Assembly (NCBI RefSeq): GCF_026126405.1
Contig: NZ_JAFMTQ010000001.1
Span: 568,610 to 632,609, forward strand
DNA length: 64,000 nucleotides
Source of the DNA: Aureitalea sp. L0-47
GTDB taxonomy: Bacteria > Bacteroidota > Bacteroidia > Flavobacteriales > Flavobacteriaceae
Direction of reading: 5' to 3'
Position 1 is the first letter of the stretch, and each line of letters begins with the position of its first letter. The translations under genes and the position numbers were made by a program. Shown piece after piece: positions 18,589 to 27,744 of the stretch. The notes under the pieces are model-generated. The model made no database searches. It saw only the letters and a list, made by a program, of their open reading frames with translations, and had not been told where the DNA came from.

Positions 18589-19695
18589 GTGAAAAGCACA
18601 TCGACCTCATTGACGAAATTAGCGCTCCGAAAGTTCCGAAAGAACTTTTGGGGCGTTTTTAGTTTTAGTTTCCTGCTGGTATGTGTGCTTATCGCGATCT
18701 TTGCCTATGCCATCGCCCCGGACGATTCACAGAATGCTAACCAGATGCACCTTTCTATACATTCCAAACAGCCGGGCTTTAGTGTGGATGTATTAACCAT
18801 TCCCAGCAATGTGGAGCAGCAGAGTAGTTTGACAACCTTTTTCTTCGGAAAGAAGAACGTCGATACTGAAGTTCCCATCAATTCCTACGAAGTAACAGCT
18901 TCCGGAATCTCCATTGCTGAATATACTTCGGATGGCACCTCGGGTTTACTGAAAGATTATCCTTTAGACCTGTTCACGAAGGCAACCTCTGCGGAGGATA
19001 TCCCTTCAGCATATATTTCAGAAAAGAAATTTTTACTGGGAACCGATAAATACGGCAGGGACCTGCTTAGCAGAATGCTTATAGGGATACGGATCTCACT
19101 TGCCATCGGGTTTGTGGCTGTCTTTATTTCTCTGGTCATAGGAATCACCTTAGGCGCAATAGCGGGATATTTTGGTGGAAAGATAGATACGGCCATTATG
19201 TGGTTGATAAACGTAACCTGGTCTATCCCAACGCTGCTGCTCGTTATCGCCATTACCCTGGCTTTAGGTAAAGGATTCTGGCAGGTGTTTATTGCCGTCG
19301 GACTCACCATGTGGGTGGAAGTTGCCCGGGTGGTGCGCGGACAGGTAATGAGTGTGAAGCAGATGCAATACGTCACGGCTGCAAGGGCACTTGGATATAC
19401 TGATTTCAGAATAATACTAAAACACATCCTCCCGAATGCACTGGCTCCCGTGATCATTATATCGGCGGCAAATTTTGCGGGTGCCATCCTTATCGAGAGT
19501 GGACTTAGCTTCCTTGGGATAGGAGCACAACCACCTATGCCCAGTTGGGGAGGTATCATTAAGGACCATTATTCCTATATCATCTTGGGAAAACCTTTCC
19601 TGGCTGTGATCCCCGGGATTGCCATAATGAGTTTGGTGACAGCTTTTATGCTAATCGGGAATGCATTGAGGGATGCTTTGGATGTGAAAACTTAA
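18589..19695 (+). CDS. Lone DppC/OppC-like ABC transporter permease
   Basis: A 368-residue inner-membrane permease starting at a GTG. After an OppC N-terminal helix (about 20-45) there is a long periplasmic stretch (about 46-145), then a binding-protein-dependent transport domain with the EAA-type cytoplasmic loop (AARALGYTDFRIILKHILPN). DppC/OppC proteins normally pair with a DppB permease, two ATPases and a binding protein for peptide uptake. None of these partners is in the flanking genes (a protease and a nuclease), so the partners must be encoded elsewhere or the substrate differs. Confidence 0.85.
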   Translation: MKSTSTSLTKLALRKFRKNFWGVFSFSFLLVCVLIAIFAYAIAPDDSQNANQMHLSIHSKQPGFSVDVLTIPSNVEQQSSLTTFFFGKKNVDTEVPINSYEVTASGISIAEYTSDGTSGLLKDYPLDLFTKATSAEDIPSAYISEKKFLLGTDKYGRDLLSRMLIGIRISLAIGFVAVFISLVIGITLGAIAGYFGGKIDTAIMWLINVTWSIPTLLLVIAITLALGKGFWQVFIAVGLTMWVEVARVVRGQVMSVKQMQYVTAARALGYTDFRIILKHILPNALAPVIIISAANFAGAILIESGLSFLGIGAQPPMPSWGGIIKDHYSYIILGKPFLAVIPGIAIMSLVTAFMLIGNALRDALDVKT

Positions 19696-19704
19696 GATTG
19701 ATCA

Positions 19705-20517
19705 ATGAACCGAAAATACCTTTACCCATTCTTACTAATCCTCGTTGTTGCTCTATTGTTTTATGCTGAAAAATATGTAGACAAGGCAACTGAGGATTAT
19801 CCGAAACCTACTGCCTCGAACTCAGAGGAATTAGAGTTCGACGATCGCTTCCTTCCGAATTCAACAACAGGTAAGATCATTCGTCATACCTACTTTTCAC
19901 TTTCTTATTCTGAAAAACACGAACAGGCAGAATGGGTTGCCTATGAGCTACGGGACGAACAATTGGTTAAAACCGAGTTTGAACGACCCTATTTCGTTCA
20001 GGACCGAAAGATCAAAAGTGGTTCGGCCGACTGGCGTAACTATAAGAATTCAGGCTACGACCGAGGCCATCTTTGTCCTGCAGGTGACCGTCGCTTCGAT
20101 TTCGAAGCCTACCATGAAACCTTCTTAACCAGTAATATAAGTCCGCAAAACCACGAATTCAACGCGGGAATCTGGAACCGACTTGAACAAAAAGTTCGTT
20201 ACTGGGCGGGTAGGAGAGAAGCCTTGTTTGTTATTACGGGAGGCGTACTGGAAAACGGACTGGAGGCAATTGGAGATGAGGATGTTTCTGTTCCGAAGGA
20301 ATTCTATAAGATCATTGTCGATAGAAACGGAGATGAGCTAAAAGCCATTGCCTTCCTGATTCCCAACGAAGGTACATCGGATTCATTCTATGATTATGTT
20401 GTTAGCATTGATGAGATCGAGAGAAAAACAAGGATCGATTTCCTGCGTGGCCTGGACGACAGGATTGAAGATAGGCTGGAATCCAGAGTGGATCTAAAAG
20501 AATGGGAGCAACGCTAG
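19705..20517 (+). CDS. DNA/RNA non-specific endonuclease
   Basis: A 270-residue nuclease of the Serratia NucA type with an N-terminal membrane helix or uncleaved signal (residues 6-21). The catalytic motif DRGH is at 119-122 (general base His122), and the magnesium-binding Asn is Asn153 in EFNAGIWNRLE. Both are intact, so an active secreted or periplasmic nuclease is likely. It may supply nucleotides or phosphate by degrading extracellular DNA. It starts 9 nt after the permease gene and ends one base from the convergent rodA stop, leaving no room for a terminator. Confidence 0.92.
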   Translation: MNRKYLYPFLLILVVALLFYAEKYVDKATEDYPKPTASNSEELEFDDRFLPNSTTGKIIRHTYFSLSYSEKHEQAEWVAYELRDEQLVKTEFERPYFVQDRKIKSGSADWRNYKNSGYDRGHLCPAGDRRFDFEAYHETFLTSNISPQNHEFNAGIWNRLEQKVRYWAGRREALFVITGGVLENGLEAIGDEDVSVPKEFYKIIVDRNGDELKAIAFLIPNEGTSDSFYDYVVSIDEIERKTRIDFLRGLDDRIEDRLESRVDLKEWEQR

Positions 20518-20518
20518 A

Positions 20519-21778
20519 TCAGGTGTAATAGGAATTCGAAGCGTCAAGTCGGATAAGGATAAACAACAGGATCGTAAAGCCCCATAAACCTGAACCACCA
20601 TAACTGAAAAAAGGCAGTGGAATACCTACGGTTGGAAGTAAGCCCGTCGTCATCCCAATATTCACAAAGAAATGCACGAACAGTATGGCTCCGACGCTGT
20701 AGCCGTACACTCGACCAAACTGATTCTTTTGACGTTCGGCCAACACCAGTACTCTTACTATCAAAGCCAGAAATAAGATCACCACTACCATACTTCCCAG
20801 GAAGCCCCATTCTTCACCTACAGTACTGAAGATGTAATCGGTTTGCTGTTCCGGGACGAAATTTCCCTTGGTTTGTGTACCCTGAGTCCAGCCTTTTCCT
20901 GTCCAGCCACCACTTCCTATAGCTATCTCACTCTGGTTGGTGTTATAACCTATCCCTTTTGAGTCAGTTTCCTTCCCGAGCACTATATTGAAACGATCAC
21001 GGTGTCTCTGTTCGAACACATTATTGAATATGTATTGAACCGAGAATACAAACGCTATGCACACTGCTGCTGCCATGATATAATTCACGGCTTTTGTTTT
21101 TTTCTTTTTTCTGTTTTTGAAATAAATCAATGCGGTAATCGCCAGGATCCCTACTGAAACCCACACCACTCCGAATGCCAGCGTTGAAATGAACAAGGCC
21201 GCAAGGAAAAACCCCAGCAGTAAGTATACGTAATGCAAGCCCTCCCTATACATGGGAAAGATGAATGCTGCATAGACAAGCGCACTTCCGGGATCGGGTT
21301 GAGGAATGATGAACAAGGCAGGTAAGGCGATGATAACGAACGCCCTTAACTGGTGTTTGAATTCTTTAATATTGGTCTGCATATCCCCGATATACTTTCC
21401 AAGTGCGAGTGCAGTAGCCGCTTTGGCGAATTCCGCAGGCTGGATGCTGAAACCACCTAGAACATACCAGGATGTGGCGCCATTAATATTCTTACCAAGA
21501 ACAAAAAGCCCTAACAGGGATGCAAGAGAAACCAGGTAAATGATACTGGAGAAGCGTTCATAGAACTTGGCTTCAATGGCCAGGATGAAAATGATAAGTA
21601 CCAAACTCAGGCAGATCCAAACCAATTGTTTGAAATACACCTGGCTGAAATCGAAAAAACTCGTTGCCGAATCGTCAAGAGAAGCAGAATAGATATTGAT
21701 CCAGCCGATCCCAACAAGTGCGAAATACAGGAAGATAGTCAACCAGTCTAACTTCACAAATCCTCTGTTTCCTGTCAT
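20519..21778 (-). CDS. rodA: Rod shape-determining peptidoglycan polymerase RodA
   Basis: A 419-residue SEDS glycosyltransferase with about ten membrane helices. Family landmarks include FSIQPAEFAKAATALALGKY, PDPGSALVY and the C-terminal LPFFSYGGSG. It polymerises lipid II for lateral wall growth together with PBP2. Its ATG overlaps the mrdA stop by one base (TAATG), so the pair is translationally coupled and closes the mreB-mreC-mreD-mrdA-rodA operon. Confidence 0.95.
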   Translation of the reverse strand: MTGNRGFVKLDWLTIFLYFALVGIGWINIYSASLDDSATSFFDFSQVYFKQLVWICLSLVLIIFILAIEAKFYERFSSIIYLVSLASLLGLFVLGKNINGATSWYVLGGFSIQPAEFAKAATALALGKYIGDMQTNIKEFKHQLRAFVIIALPALFIIPQPDPGSALVYAAFIFPMYREGLHYVYLLLGFFLAALFISTLAFGVVWVSVGILAITALIYFKNRKKKKTKAVNYIMAAAVCIAFVFSVQYIFNNVFEQRHRDRFNIVLGKETDSKGIGYNTNQSEIAIGSGGWTGKGWTQGTQTKGNFVPEQQTDYIFSTVGEEWGFLGSMVVVILFLALIVRVLVLAERQKNQFGRVYGYSVGAILFVHFFVNIGMTTGLLPTVGIPLPFFSYGGSGLWGFTILLFILIRLDASNSYYT

Positions 21779-23649
21779 TACTGGTTAATTAAAAAGGGTT
21801 CTCCGCTGTATGGCTTGGCATACTCTTCCTCAAGGCTGCCATTGAGGATAAAATGTTCGAGGTCGGTACGTGTAATTTCACCTTTCAGGTATTTCTCGAT
21901 CATCAAACTGGCGATCCTACCTGCCCATCGGCTACCCCAGTAACCGTTCTCAACGAAAACGGCAATCGCGATCTTAGGATCGTCCTTTGGGGCAAAGGCA
22001 ACAAACACCGAATGATCGGTAAGCTGCATACGTTCTCCGTTTACACGAGTATAGTTCTCGGCCGTCCCTGTTTTACCGCAGATCTCAATACCCGGTATCT
22101 GAAGGTGTGAGGCGGTTCCGTAGTTATATACATCGTACAATCCGTCGATCACGGGATCAAAATATTCAGGATCGATAGTTGTTTGAAATTTTTGTTTGTA
22201 GATCGACGGAATAGTATCCACGCCTCCAATGTTTTTTATGATATGCGGCTTGTAATACCAGCCTCTGTTCGCGATGGCAGCAGTGAAATTTACCATCTGC
22301 ATGGGAGTGAGCAAAACTTCTCCCTGCCCGATCGCATTCGAAATCGTAGCAGGAGCATACCACTTGTAAGTGGGATACTGGTAGATTGCATTATATGTTT
22401 CTGAACTCGGGATCTTTCCCGGCCTTCCACTAGGCAGGTCATAACCCATATAATCTCCCATTCCAAAGCTTAGCAGATGAGCCCTCCAATTATCGATCCC
22501 TTCTTGTGGTGTTGGATATTTTTCTATGATGCGCCTGTAAACGGTACAGAAATATGCATTACACGAATTGGCAATTCCCGCCTGCATGGCTAGCGGACTT
22601 CGGTGGGCATGACAACCTAACTTTCGGTTTCTTCCATACCTGTATCCCCCGGCACAATATATTGTCTCTTCGGTATCGATTACGTTTTCCTGCAACCCGA
22701 TTAAGGCCGTAAGTGCTTTAAAAGGTGATCCCGGCGGATATTCTCCCTGAAGTACCCTGTCGAATAAGGGTTTTGAGATGGTATCATACCACAGCTTAGT
22801 GAAATTCTTGGAACGTTCCCTTCCCACTAGCAGCGCAGGATCGTAGTTTGGTGCAGCCACCAGTGCCAGTATCTCTCCGGTAGCGGGCTCCAGGGCGACG
22901 ATTCCTCCGCGTTTATTTACCATTAATTCCTCTCCATACGATTGAAGAACTCCATCAATAGTGAGTGTAATGTCCTTGCCTCTTTCTGGCAATGTATCAT
23001 AGATCCCGTCTTTGTAGGGTCCTATTTCGCGGTTAAAACGATCTTTCTGAATGTACTTCACTCCTTTTACACCTCTCAGAATTTCTTCGTACTGCATCTC
23101 GATCCCCTGTTTACCTAACAGGTCACCCATCTGATAGTAGGGGTTCTTTTCGATGATCTTGTTGTCGGCTTCTGCTATATAGCCCAATACGTTGGCAGAG
23201 TGATTGATCTGGTAGTCCCTAAGGGATCTCTTCTGAATATAAAATCCTTTGAACTTGTGCATCTTTTCAGAAAGTGATGCGTATTCAGCTTTTGTGAGTT
23301 GGGGTATTACCACGGAAGGCAATCGCGGAGAATAGGTCTTAGCCTTCTCTAAGCTTTCACTCAGGTCTTCAACTGTCATTTTTAGTAGTCCGCTGAATTC
23401 CAGGGTGTCAAATGGCTCCACATCTCTCGGGATCACCATCACATCATAGGACGGTTGATTGCTTACGAGTAGATCTCCATTTCGATCGAAGATATAACCA
23501 CGTTGCGGATAATCGTACTGGATCTTAATTGCGTTGTTTTCTGAAAGCTTCTGAAATGAGGTATCGTACACCTGGAGGTAGAAGAGCCTTCCGGCAAATA
23601 CCACCCCGGTGATCAAAACCAATACAAGCAATAGTAATTTTCTCATCAA
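21778..23649 (-). CDS. mrdA: Penicillin-binding protein 2
   Basis: A 623-residue class B penicillin-binding protein, anchored by an N-terminal helix (about 4-24), with a dimerisation region and a transpeptidase domain. The three active-site motifs are present: SPFK at 308-311, SCN at 362-364 and KTGT from 526. It cross-links peptidoglycan during elongation with RodA. It overlaps mreD by four bases. Nothing suggests loss of function. Confidence 0.95.
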   Translation of the reverse strand: MMRKLLLLVLVLITGVVFAGRLFYLQVYDTSFQKLSENNAIKIQYDYPQRGYIFDRNGDLLVSNQPSYDVMVIPRDVEPFDTLEFSGLLKMTVEDLSESLEKAKTYSPRLPSVVIPQLTKAEYASLSEKMHKFKGFYIQKRSLRDYQINHSANVLGYIAEADNKIIEKNPYYQMGDLLGKQGIEMQYEEILRGVKGVKYIQKDRFNREIGPYKDGIYDTLPERGKDITLTIDGVLQSYGEELMVNKRGGIVALEPATGEILALVAAPNYDPALLVGRERSKNFTKLWYDTISKPLFDRVLQGEYPPGSPFKALTALIGLQENVIDTEETIYCAGGYRYGRNRKLGCHAHRSPLAMQAGIANSCNAYFCTVYRRIIEKYPTPQEGIDNWRAHLLSFGMGDYMGYDLPSGRPGKIPSSETYNAIYQYPTYKWYAPATISNAIGQGEVLLTPMQMVNFTAAIANRGWYYKPHIIKNIGGVDTIPSIYKQKFQTTIDPEYFDPVIDGLYDVYNYGTASHLQIPGIEICGKTGTAENYTRVNGERMQLTDHSVFVAFAPKDDPKIAIAVFVENGYWGSRWAGRIASLMIEKYLKGEITRTDLEHFILNGSLEEEYAKPYSGEPFLINQ

Positions 23650-24152
23650 CTCCTTCGGCTAAATAATAATATTGTGCAGAAGATCAGAACCACACTGAAT
23701 ATACCTGAAAATAACGTAGATTTTAGGATCAGAAGTATATGGTTAAAGTTAAAAATTTCAAGCGAGAAAAGGATGAGATGATGGGTGAAAACCATGAGTG
23801 AAATATAAGTGAGGCGTTCGCCTATGGCGGCCGTACTGATTTTCACCATATTGTATTCGTAACTAACACCAAAAGAAACTTTAAGAAATGCGGGCCGGAC
23901 GTATGCAAGAAAGGAGCAGGCCGCGGCATGGATTCCGCCGGAATCACTAAATATATCTATGCTCAGACCCAGAACAAAAGCAAGGCCAATGAGTAAAGAT
24001 TTGTTCCCGGAGAAAGGATAAACGATAATGAATAGAACGTAGAGATACGGATTTACATAACCGAAAAGGTTTATGTTGTTCAGTAATATCACCTGAACCA
24101 ACACCAGTACGATAAAACGTACCGCATTCACTAACGCTTCATTATTCCACAT
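23646..24152 (-). CDS. mreD: Rod shape-determining protein MreD
   Basis: A 168-residue hydrophobic protein with about five membrane helices, typical in size for MreD. Sequence similarity in this family is low, so the call rests on its place between mreC (11-base overlap) and mrdA (4-base overlap) and its membrane profile. It is part of the elongasome scaffold at the inner membrane. Confidence 0.9.
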   Translation of the reverse strand: MWNNEALVNAVRFIVLVLVQVILLNNINLFGYVNPYLYVLFIIVYPFSGNKSLLIGLAFVLGLSIDIFSDSGGIHAAACSFLAYVRPAFLKVSFGVSYEYNMVKISTAAIGERLTYISLMVFTHHLILFSLEIFNFNHILLILKSTLFSGIFSVVLIFCTILLFSRRS

Positions 24153-24969
24153 CTTCCACTGCGTTTTCCAGTTCCATGATTTCAGGGGCTGCCTTATTTT
24201 CGATCACATACACATGGCCAATATTAGTCATGTTGTTGAATAACTCGATTGATAGTTCGTAATAGTCCTGATTATTGGCGAGTTTGTAATCGGCAATGGA
24301 ACCAATTAGGATCCCTTCAGGAAAAATAGTCGACTTACCGTCTGTCACAATGGTGTCTCCCAATTGAAATTGTACTTGTCTTGGGATATCTATAAGTGTA
24401 ACTATATACGGACTCCCCGTTTGCCATTTCAGGGTTCCGAAATCATTTGTGTTCTTCAGTTTAGCGTTGATCTGACTGTTTGTATTCAAAACCGATTGCA
24501 CGGTGGCATAATTGGCCGAAACACTATTCACAATACCTACCACCCCTTTAGATGATATTACTCCCATATCGATTGCCAGGCTGTCATTGCTGCCTTTGTC
24601 AATGGTAAGGTTGTTCTTCGTTTTCGAATACGAATTATTGATCACCCGGGCAGCAACAAAATCGTAATTCCACAACACATTGGTGCTGTCAATATCCGCT
24701 GTGCGCATGTCTGATCCGGCATTAGATAGTAATTCCCGAAGTCGGTTGTTTTCCTCTACAAGCAAATTATTCTGTGTTCTCAGGTTAAAATAATCCCGAA
24801 CATTCTCCTTAATGCTGTAGATACCTCCGGAAAAGAAATTCGCCGAGGTTGCCACTTTATTGCTGTGGAAGGAGTGAGAATTTACGGTGAGGAAGATCGA
24901 AATAGTGAAGAGTAGTAAGAACAACAGGAAATTTTTATTCCTAATGAAGAAAAAAATTATCTGTTGCAT
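24142..24969 (-). CDS. mreC: Rod shape-determining protein MreC
   Basis: A 275-residue bitopic protein: an N-terminal membrane helix (about 13-30), a coiled-coil stretch (about 50-90, LRTQNNLLVEENNRLRELL) and a periplasmic beta domain including the DKGSNDSLAIDMGVISSKGVVG segment. It links cytoplasmic MreB to PBP2/RodA. It lies 12 nt downstream of mreB. A short acidic tail (ELENAVEDVE) ends the protein. Confidence 0.95.
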   Translation of the reverse strand: MQQIIFFFIRNKNFLLFLLLFTISIFLTVNSHSFHSNKVATSANFFSGGIYSIKENVRDYFNLRTQNNLLVEENNRLRELLSNAGSDMRTADIDSTNVLWNYDFVAARVINNSYSKTKNNLTIDKGSNDSLAIDMGVISSKGVVGIVNSVSANYATVQSVLNTNSQINAKLKNTNDFGTLKWQTGSPYIVTLIDIPRQVQFQLGDTIVTDGKSTIFPEGILIGSIADYKLANNQDYYELSIELFNNMTNIGHVYVIENKAAPEIMELENAVEDVE

Positions 24970-24981
24970 GTTTTACTATTT

Positions 24982-26010
24982 CTATTTGATCAATACACTC
25001 TTGTACTTGTTGAGGTTTTTCAGGCAGATCCCGGTTCCCCGAACTACCGCACGAAGTGGATCTTCGGCAATATAAACCGGAAGATCTGTCTTTTGAGACA
25101 ATCGCTTGTCCAAGCCTCGTAACATAGATCCTCCACCTGCCAGGTAGATCCCGGTGTTGTAGATATCCGCTGCCAGTTCCGGCGGGGTTTGTGATAGTGT
25201 TTCCATCACAGCGTCCTCTATCCTGAGTATCGATTTGTCCAGTGCCTTTGCTATCTCGCGATAAGAGGTTTGTACTTGCTTTGGTTTACCCGTTAGCAGG
25301 TCACGTCCCTGTACCGCCATTTCATCCGGCGGCAATTCCAGGTCTTCTGTAGCCGCTCCGATCTGGATCTTAATCTTTTCGGCTGTGCGTTCTCCAACAT
25401 AGAGGTTGTGCTGGGTGCGCATATAGTAAATGATATCGTTGGTGAATACGTCTCCCGCAATCTTCACAGATTTGTCGCAAACAATTCCTCCCAGGGCGAT
25501 CACAGCAATTTCGGTAGTACCTCCACCTATATCTACCACCATGTTTCCTTTCGGCTGCATAATGTCCACACCAATACCAATAGCGGCTGCCATGGGTTCG
25601 TGAATCAGGTACACTTCCTTTCCGTTTACCCGTTCCGCACTTTCCTTAACCGCACGCATCTCTACTTCAGTAATACCACTTGGAATACAGATTACCATAC
25701 GAAGAGATGGAGTGATCCATTTTTTCTTCAATGCCGGTATATCCTTGATGAACATACTGATCATCTTTTCACTGGCGTCAAAGTCGGCAATTACCCCATC
25801 CTTTAAGGGACGAATGGTCTTGATGTTCTCATGGGTTTTCCCCTGCATCATGTTCGCTTCCCGTCCAACGGCTATGATCTTTCCGGTGGTACGGTCTCTC
25901 GCTACAATGGAAGGTGCGTCCACCACAACCTTGTCGTTATGAATGATCAGGGTGTTGGCAGTTCCAAGGTCGATCGCTATTTCTTCGGTCAGGAAATCAA
26001 AAAATCCCAT
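24982..26010 (-). CDS. mreB: Rod shape-determining protein MreB
   Basis: A 342-residue actin-like ATPase that forms membrane-associated filaments guiding wall synthesis. Actin-fold phosphate loops are clear: IDLGTANTLI near the N-terminus, VVDIGGGTTEIAVI in the middle and YLAGGGSMLRGLD near the C-terminus. It heads the elongasome operon. An exact TAnnTTTG element on the minus strand lies about 53 nt upstream of the ATG, between mreB and purH. Confidence 0.97.
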   Translation of the reverse strand: MGFFDFLTEEIAIDLGTANTLIIHNDKVVVDAPSIVARDRTTGKIIAVGREANMMQGKTHENIKTIRPLKDGVIADFDASEKMISMFIKDIPALKKKWITPSLRMVICIPSGITEVEMRAVKESAERVNGKEVYLIHEPMAAAIGIGVDIMQPKGNMVVDIGGGTTEIAVIALGGIVCDKSVKIAGDVFTNDIIYYMRTQHNLYVGERTAEKIKIQIGAATEDLELPPDEMAVQGRDLLTGKPKQVQTSYREIAKALDKSILRIEDAVMETLSQTPPELAADIYNTGIYLAGGGSMLRGLDKRLSQKTDLPVYIAEDPLRAVVRGTGICLKNLNKYKSVLIK

Positions 26011-26062
26011 ATATTTTACTGGCGGTATTGAAATTAAAGGTGTTACGTGGTATCACGAATCA

Positions 26063-26070
26063 CAAATGTA
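26063..26070 (-). promoter_or_regulatory. -7 element for the mreB operon
   Basis: On the minus strand this reads TACATTTG, an exact TAnnTTTG match in the 67-nt gap between purH and mreB. It gives the elongasome operon a plausible promoter of its own; the matching -33 is not clear. Confidence 0.5.
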
Positions 26071-26077
26071 ACAAATT

Positions 26078-27610
26078 TTAGTGCTTAAAATGGCGCGTTC
26101 CGGTAAATACCATCGCCATTTCATGCTCGTTGCAATAATCGATGCTCAATTGATCCTTTATCGACCCTCCGGGCTGGATAACAGCAGTGATCCCGGCCTT
26201 ATCAGCAATCTCCACACAATCCGGGAATGGGAAGAAGGCATCACTGGCCATAACGGCTCCTGTCAGGTCGAAATCAAAAGATGTCGCTTTTTCGATAGCT
26301 TGCCGCAGGGCATCTACTCTCGAGGTCTGTCCAGTTCCACTAGCGCATAGTTGTTTTCCTTTTGCAAGCACGATGGTGTTGGACTTCGTATGCTTACAGA
26401 TCTTTGATGCAAACAATAAATCTTCTAACTCGGTTCCGCTAGGTTTATTGTTGGTAGCATTCGATAAATTTTCGGTACTATCCGTCACATTGTCCCTATC
26501 CTGAACAAGAGCTCCATTTAAACAAGTCCTGGTTAGCGTTTCGGGTAGTTTTACTTCCTTATGAATTAGGATGATCCTGTTCTTTTTTCCTTTCAGAATT
26601 TCAAGGGCTTCTTCGGAATAGGAAGGAGCAATCACCACTTCGCAGAACAACTTGTGAATTTCCTCTGCCGTGGCGGCATCAATTTCAGTATTGGAAATTA
26701 AAATTCCTCCGAAAGCTGAAACCGGGTCGCCTGCCAGGGCGTCTACATAAGCCTGTTTTACCGTATCCCTTTGTGCAAGACCACATGCATTGTTGTGTTT
26801 CAGGATAGCAAAAGTGGGTGCCTCTTTTTTAAATTCTGCCATAAGGTTTACGGCAGCATCAACGTCGAGCAGGTTATTATAACTAAGCTCTTTTCCATGT
26901 AGCTTATCGAAAATAGCATCGAAATCCCCGAAGAAATATCCCTTCTGATGCGGGTTCTCACCATATCGAAGCACTTTTCCCTTCATCTCACTTATCTTGA
27001 GCGAGGCGATGCTGTGATCGCTGTTGAAGTAGTTAAAGATAGCCGTGTCGTAGTTTGAAGATATGTTAAACGACTTCGCAGCGAAGCGTCGGCGGTCTTC
27101 TAGACTGATCTCTCCGTTTCCTTCGTTTAGCATGTTCAGCACTTCTTCGTAGTCTTCCATGGAGGAAACACAAAGTGTATCCTTGAAATTCTTCGCAGCA
27201 GCACGGATGAGGGAGATCCCCCCTATATCGATCTTCTCAATGATATCTTGTTCCGAAGCACCGGAAGCAACCGTTTTTTCAAAAGGATAGAGATCCACGA
27301 TCACCAGGTCCAACTGCGGAATGGCATACTGGTCCATTTCAGCTACATCGCTTTCGTTGTCCTGTCGGTTCAGAATTCCACCAAAAACCTTCGGATGCAG
27401 GGTTTTTACTCGCCCTCCTAAAATTGAGGGGTAATCGGTCACTTCTTCCACCGGAATAACATTAACCCCTAAATCGTTAATGAACTTCTGGGTTCCCCCT
27501 GTAGAGTATATTTTCACGCCCAGTTCGTCCAATTTCTTGACTATTGGAGCAAGGCCGTCTTTATGAAAAACGGAAATGAGTGCCGATTTGATCTTTTTGG
27601 TGTTGTTCAT
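26078..27610 (-). CDS. purH: Bifunctional AICAR formyltransferase/IMP cyclohydrolase
   Basis: A 510-residue enzyme for the last two steps of IMP synthesis. The N-terminal MGS-like cyclohydrolase domain (about 1-150) contains YSTGGTQKFI and ILGGRVKTLHPK. The C-terminal AICARFT domain has the catalytic KHNNACG (Lys271, His272). Complete and normal in length. It lies upstream of mreB in the same direction, but each has a separate promoter-like element. Confidence 0.96.
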   Translation of the reverse strand: MNNTKKIKSALISVFHKDGLAPIVKKLDELGVKIYSTGGTQKFINDLGVNVIPVEEVTDYPSILGGRVKTLHPKVFGGILNRQDNESDVAEMDQYAIPQLDLVIVDLYPFEKTVASGASEQDIIEKIDIGGISLIRAAAKNFKDTLCVSSMEDYEEVLNMLNEGNGEISLEDRRRFAAKSFNISSNYDTAIFNYFNSDHSIASLKISEMKGKVLRYGENPHQKGYFFGDFDAIFDKLHGKELSYNNLLDVDAAVNLMAEFKKEAPTFAILKHNNACGLAQRDTVKQAYVDALAGDPVSAFGGILISNTEIDAATAEEIHKLFCEVVIAPSYSEEALEILKGKKNRIILIHKEVKLPETLTRTCLNGALVQDRDNVTDSTENLSNATNNKPSGTELEDLLFASKICKHTKSNTIVLAKGKQLCASGTGQTSRVDALRQAIEKATSFDFDLTGAVMASDAFFPFPDCVEIADKAGITAVIQPGGSIKDQLSIDYCNEHEMAMVFTGTRHFKH

Positions 27611-27652
27611 GAGAAAAATTTGTTAAATAGAACCTGAATACGCAGATAGCTG

Positions 27653-27660
27653 CAAAATTA
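27653..27660 (-). promoter_or_regulatory. -7 element for purH
   Basis: The minus-strand sequence TAATTTTG is an exact TAnnTTTG match, 42 nt before the purH ATG. No well-spaced -33 element was found. Confidence 0.45.
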
Positions 27661-27744
27661 CACAATTACCAAGAGAATTTGTAACATAAATTCAGTGAAA
27701 ACGTCATATCTTTATTCTGAAAAATCAAGGAAGCAGAAAGCACT

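Noticed and set aside
18957-19559. 200-codon minus-strand frame within the DppC-like gene
   Set aside because: Shadow of the permease coding strand; no plausible start context or family match.
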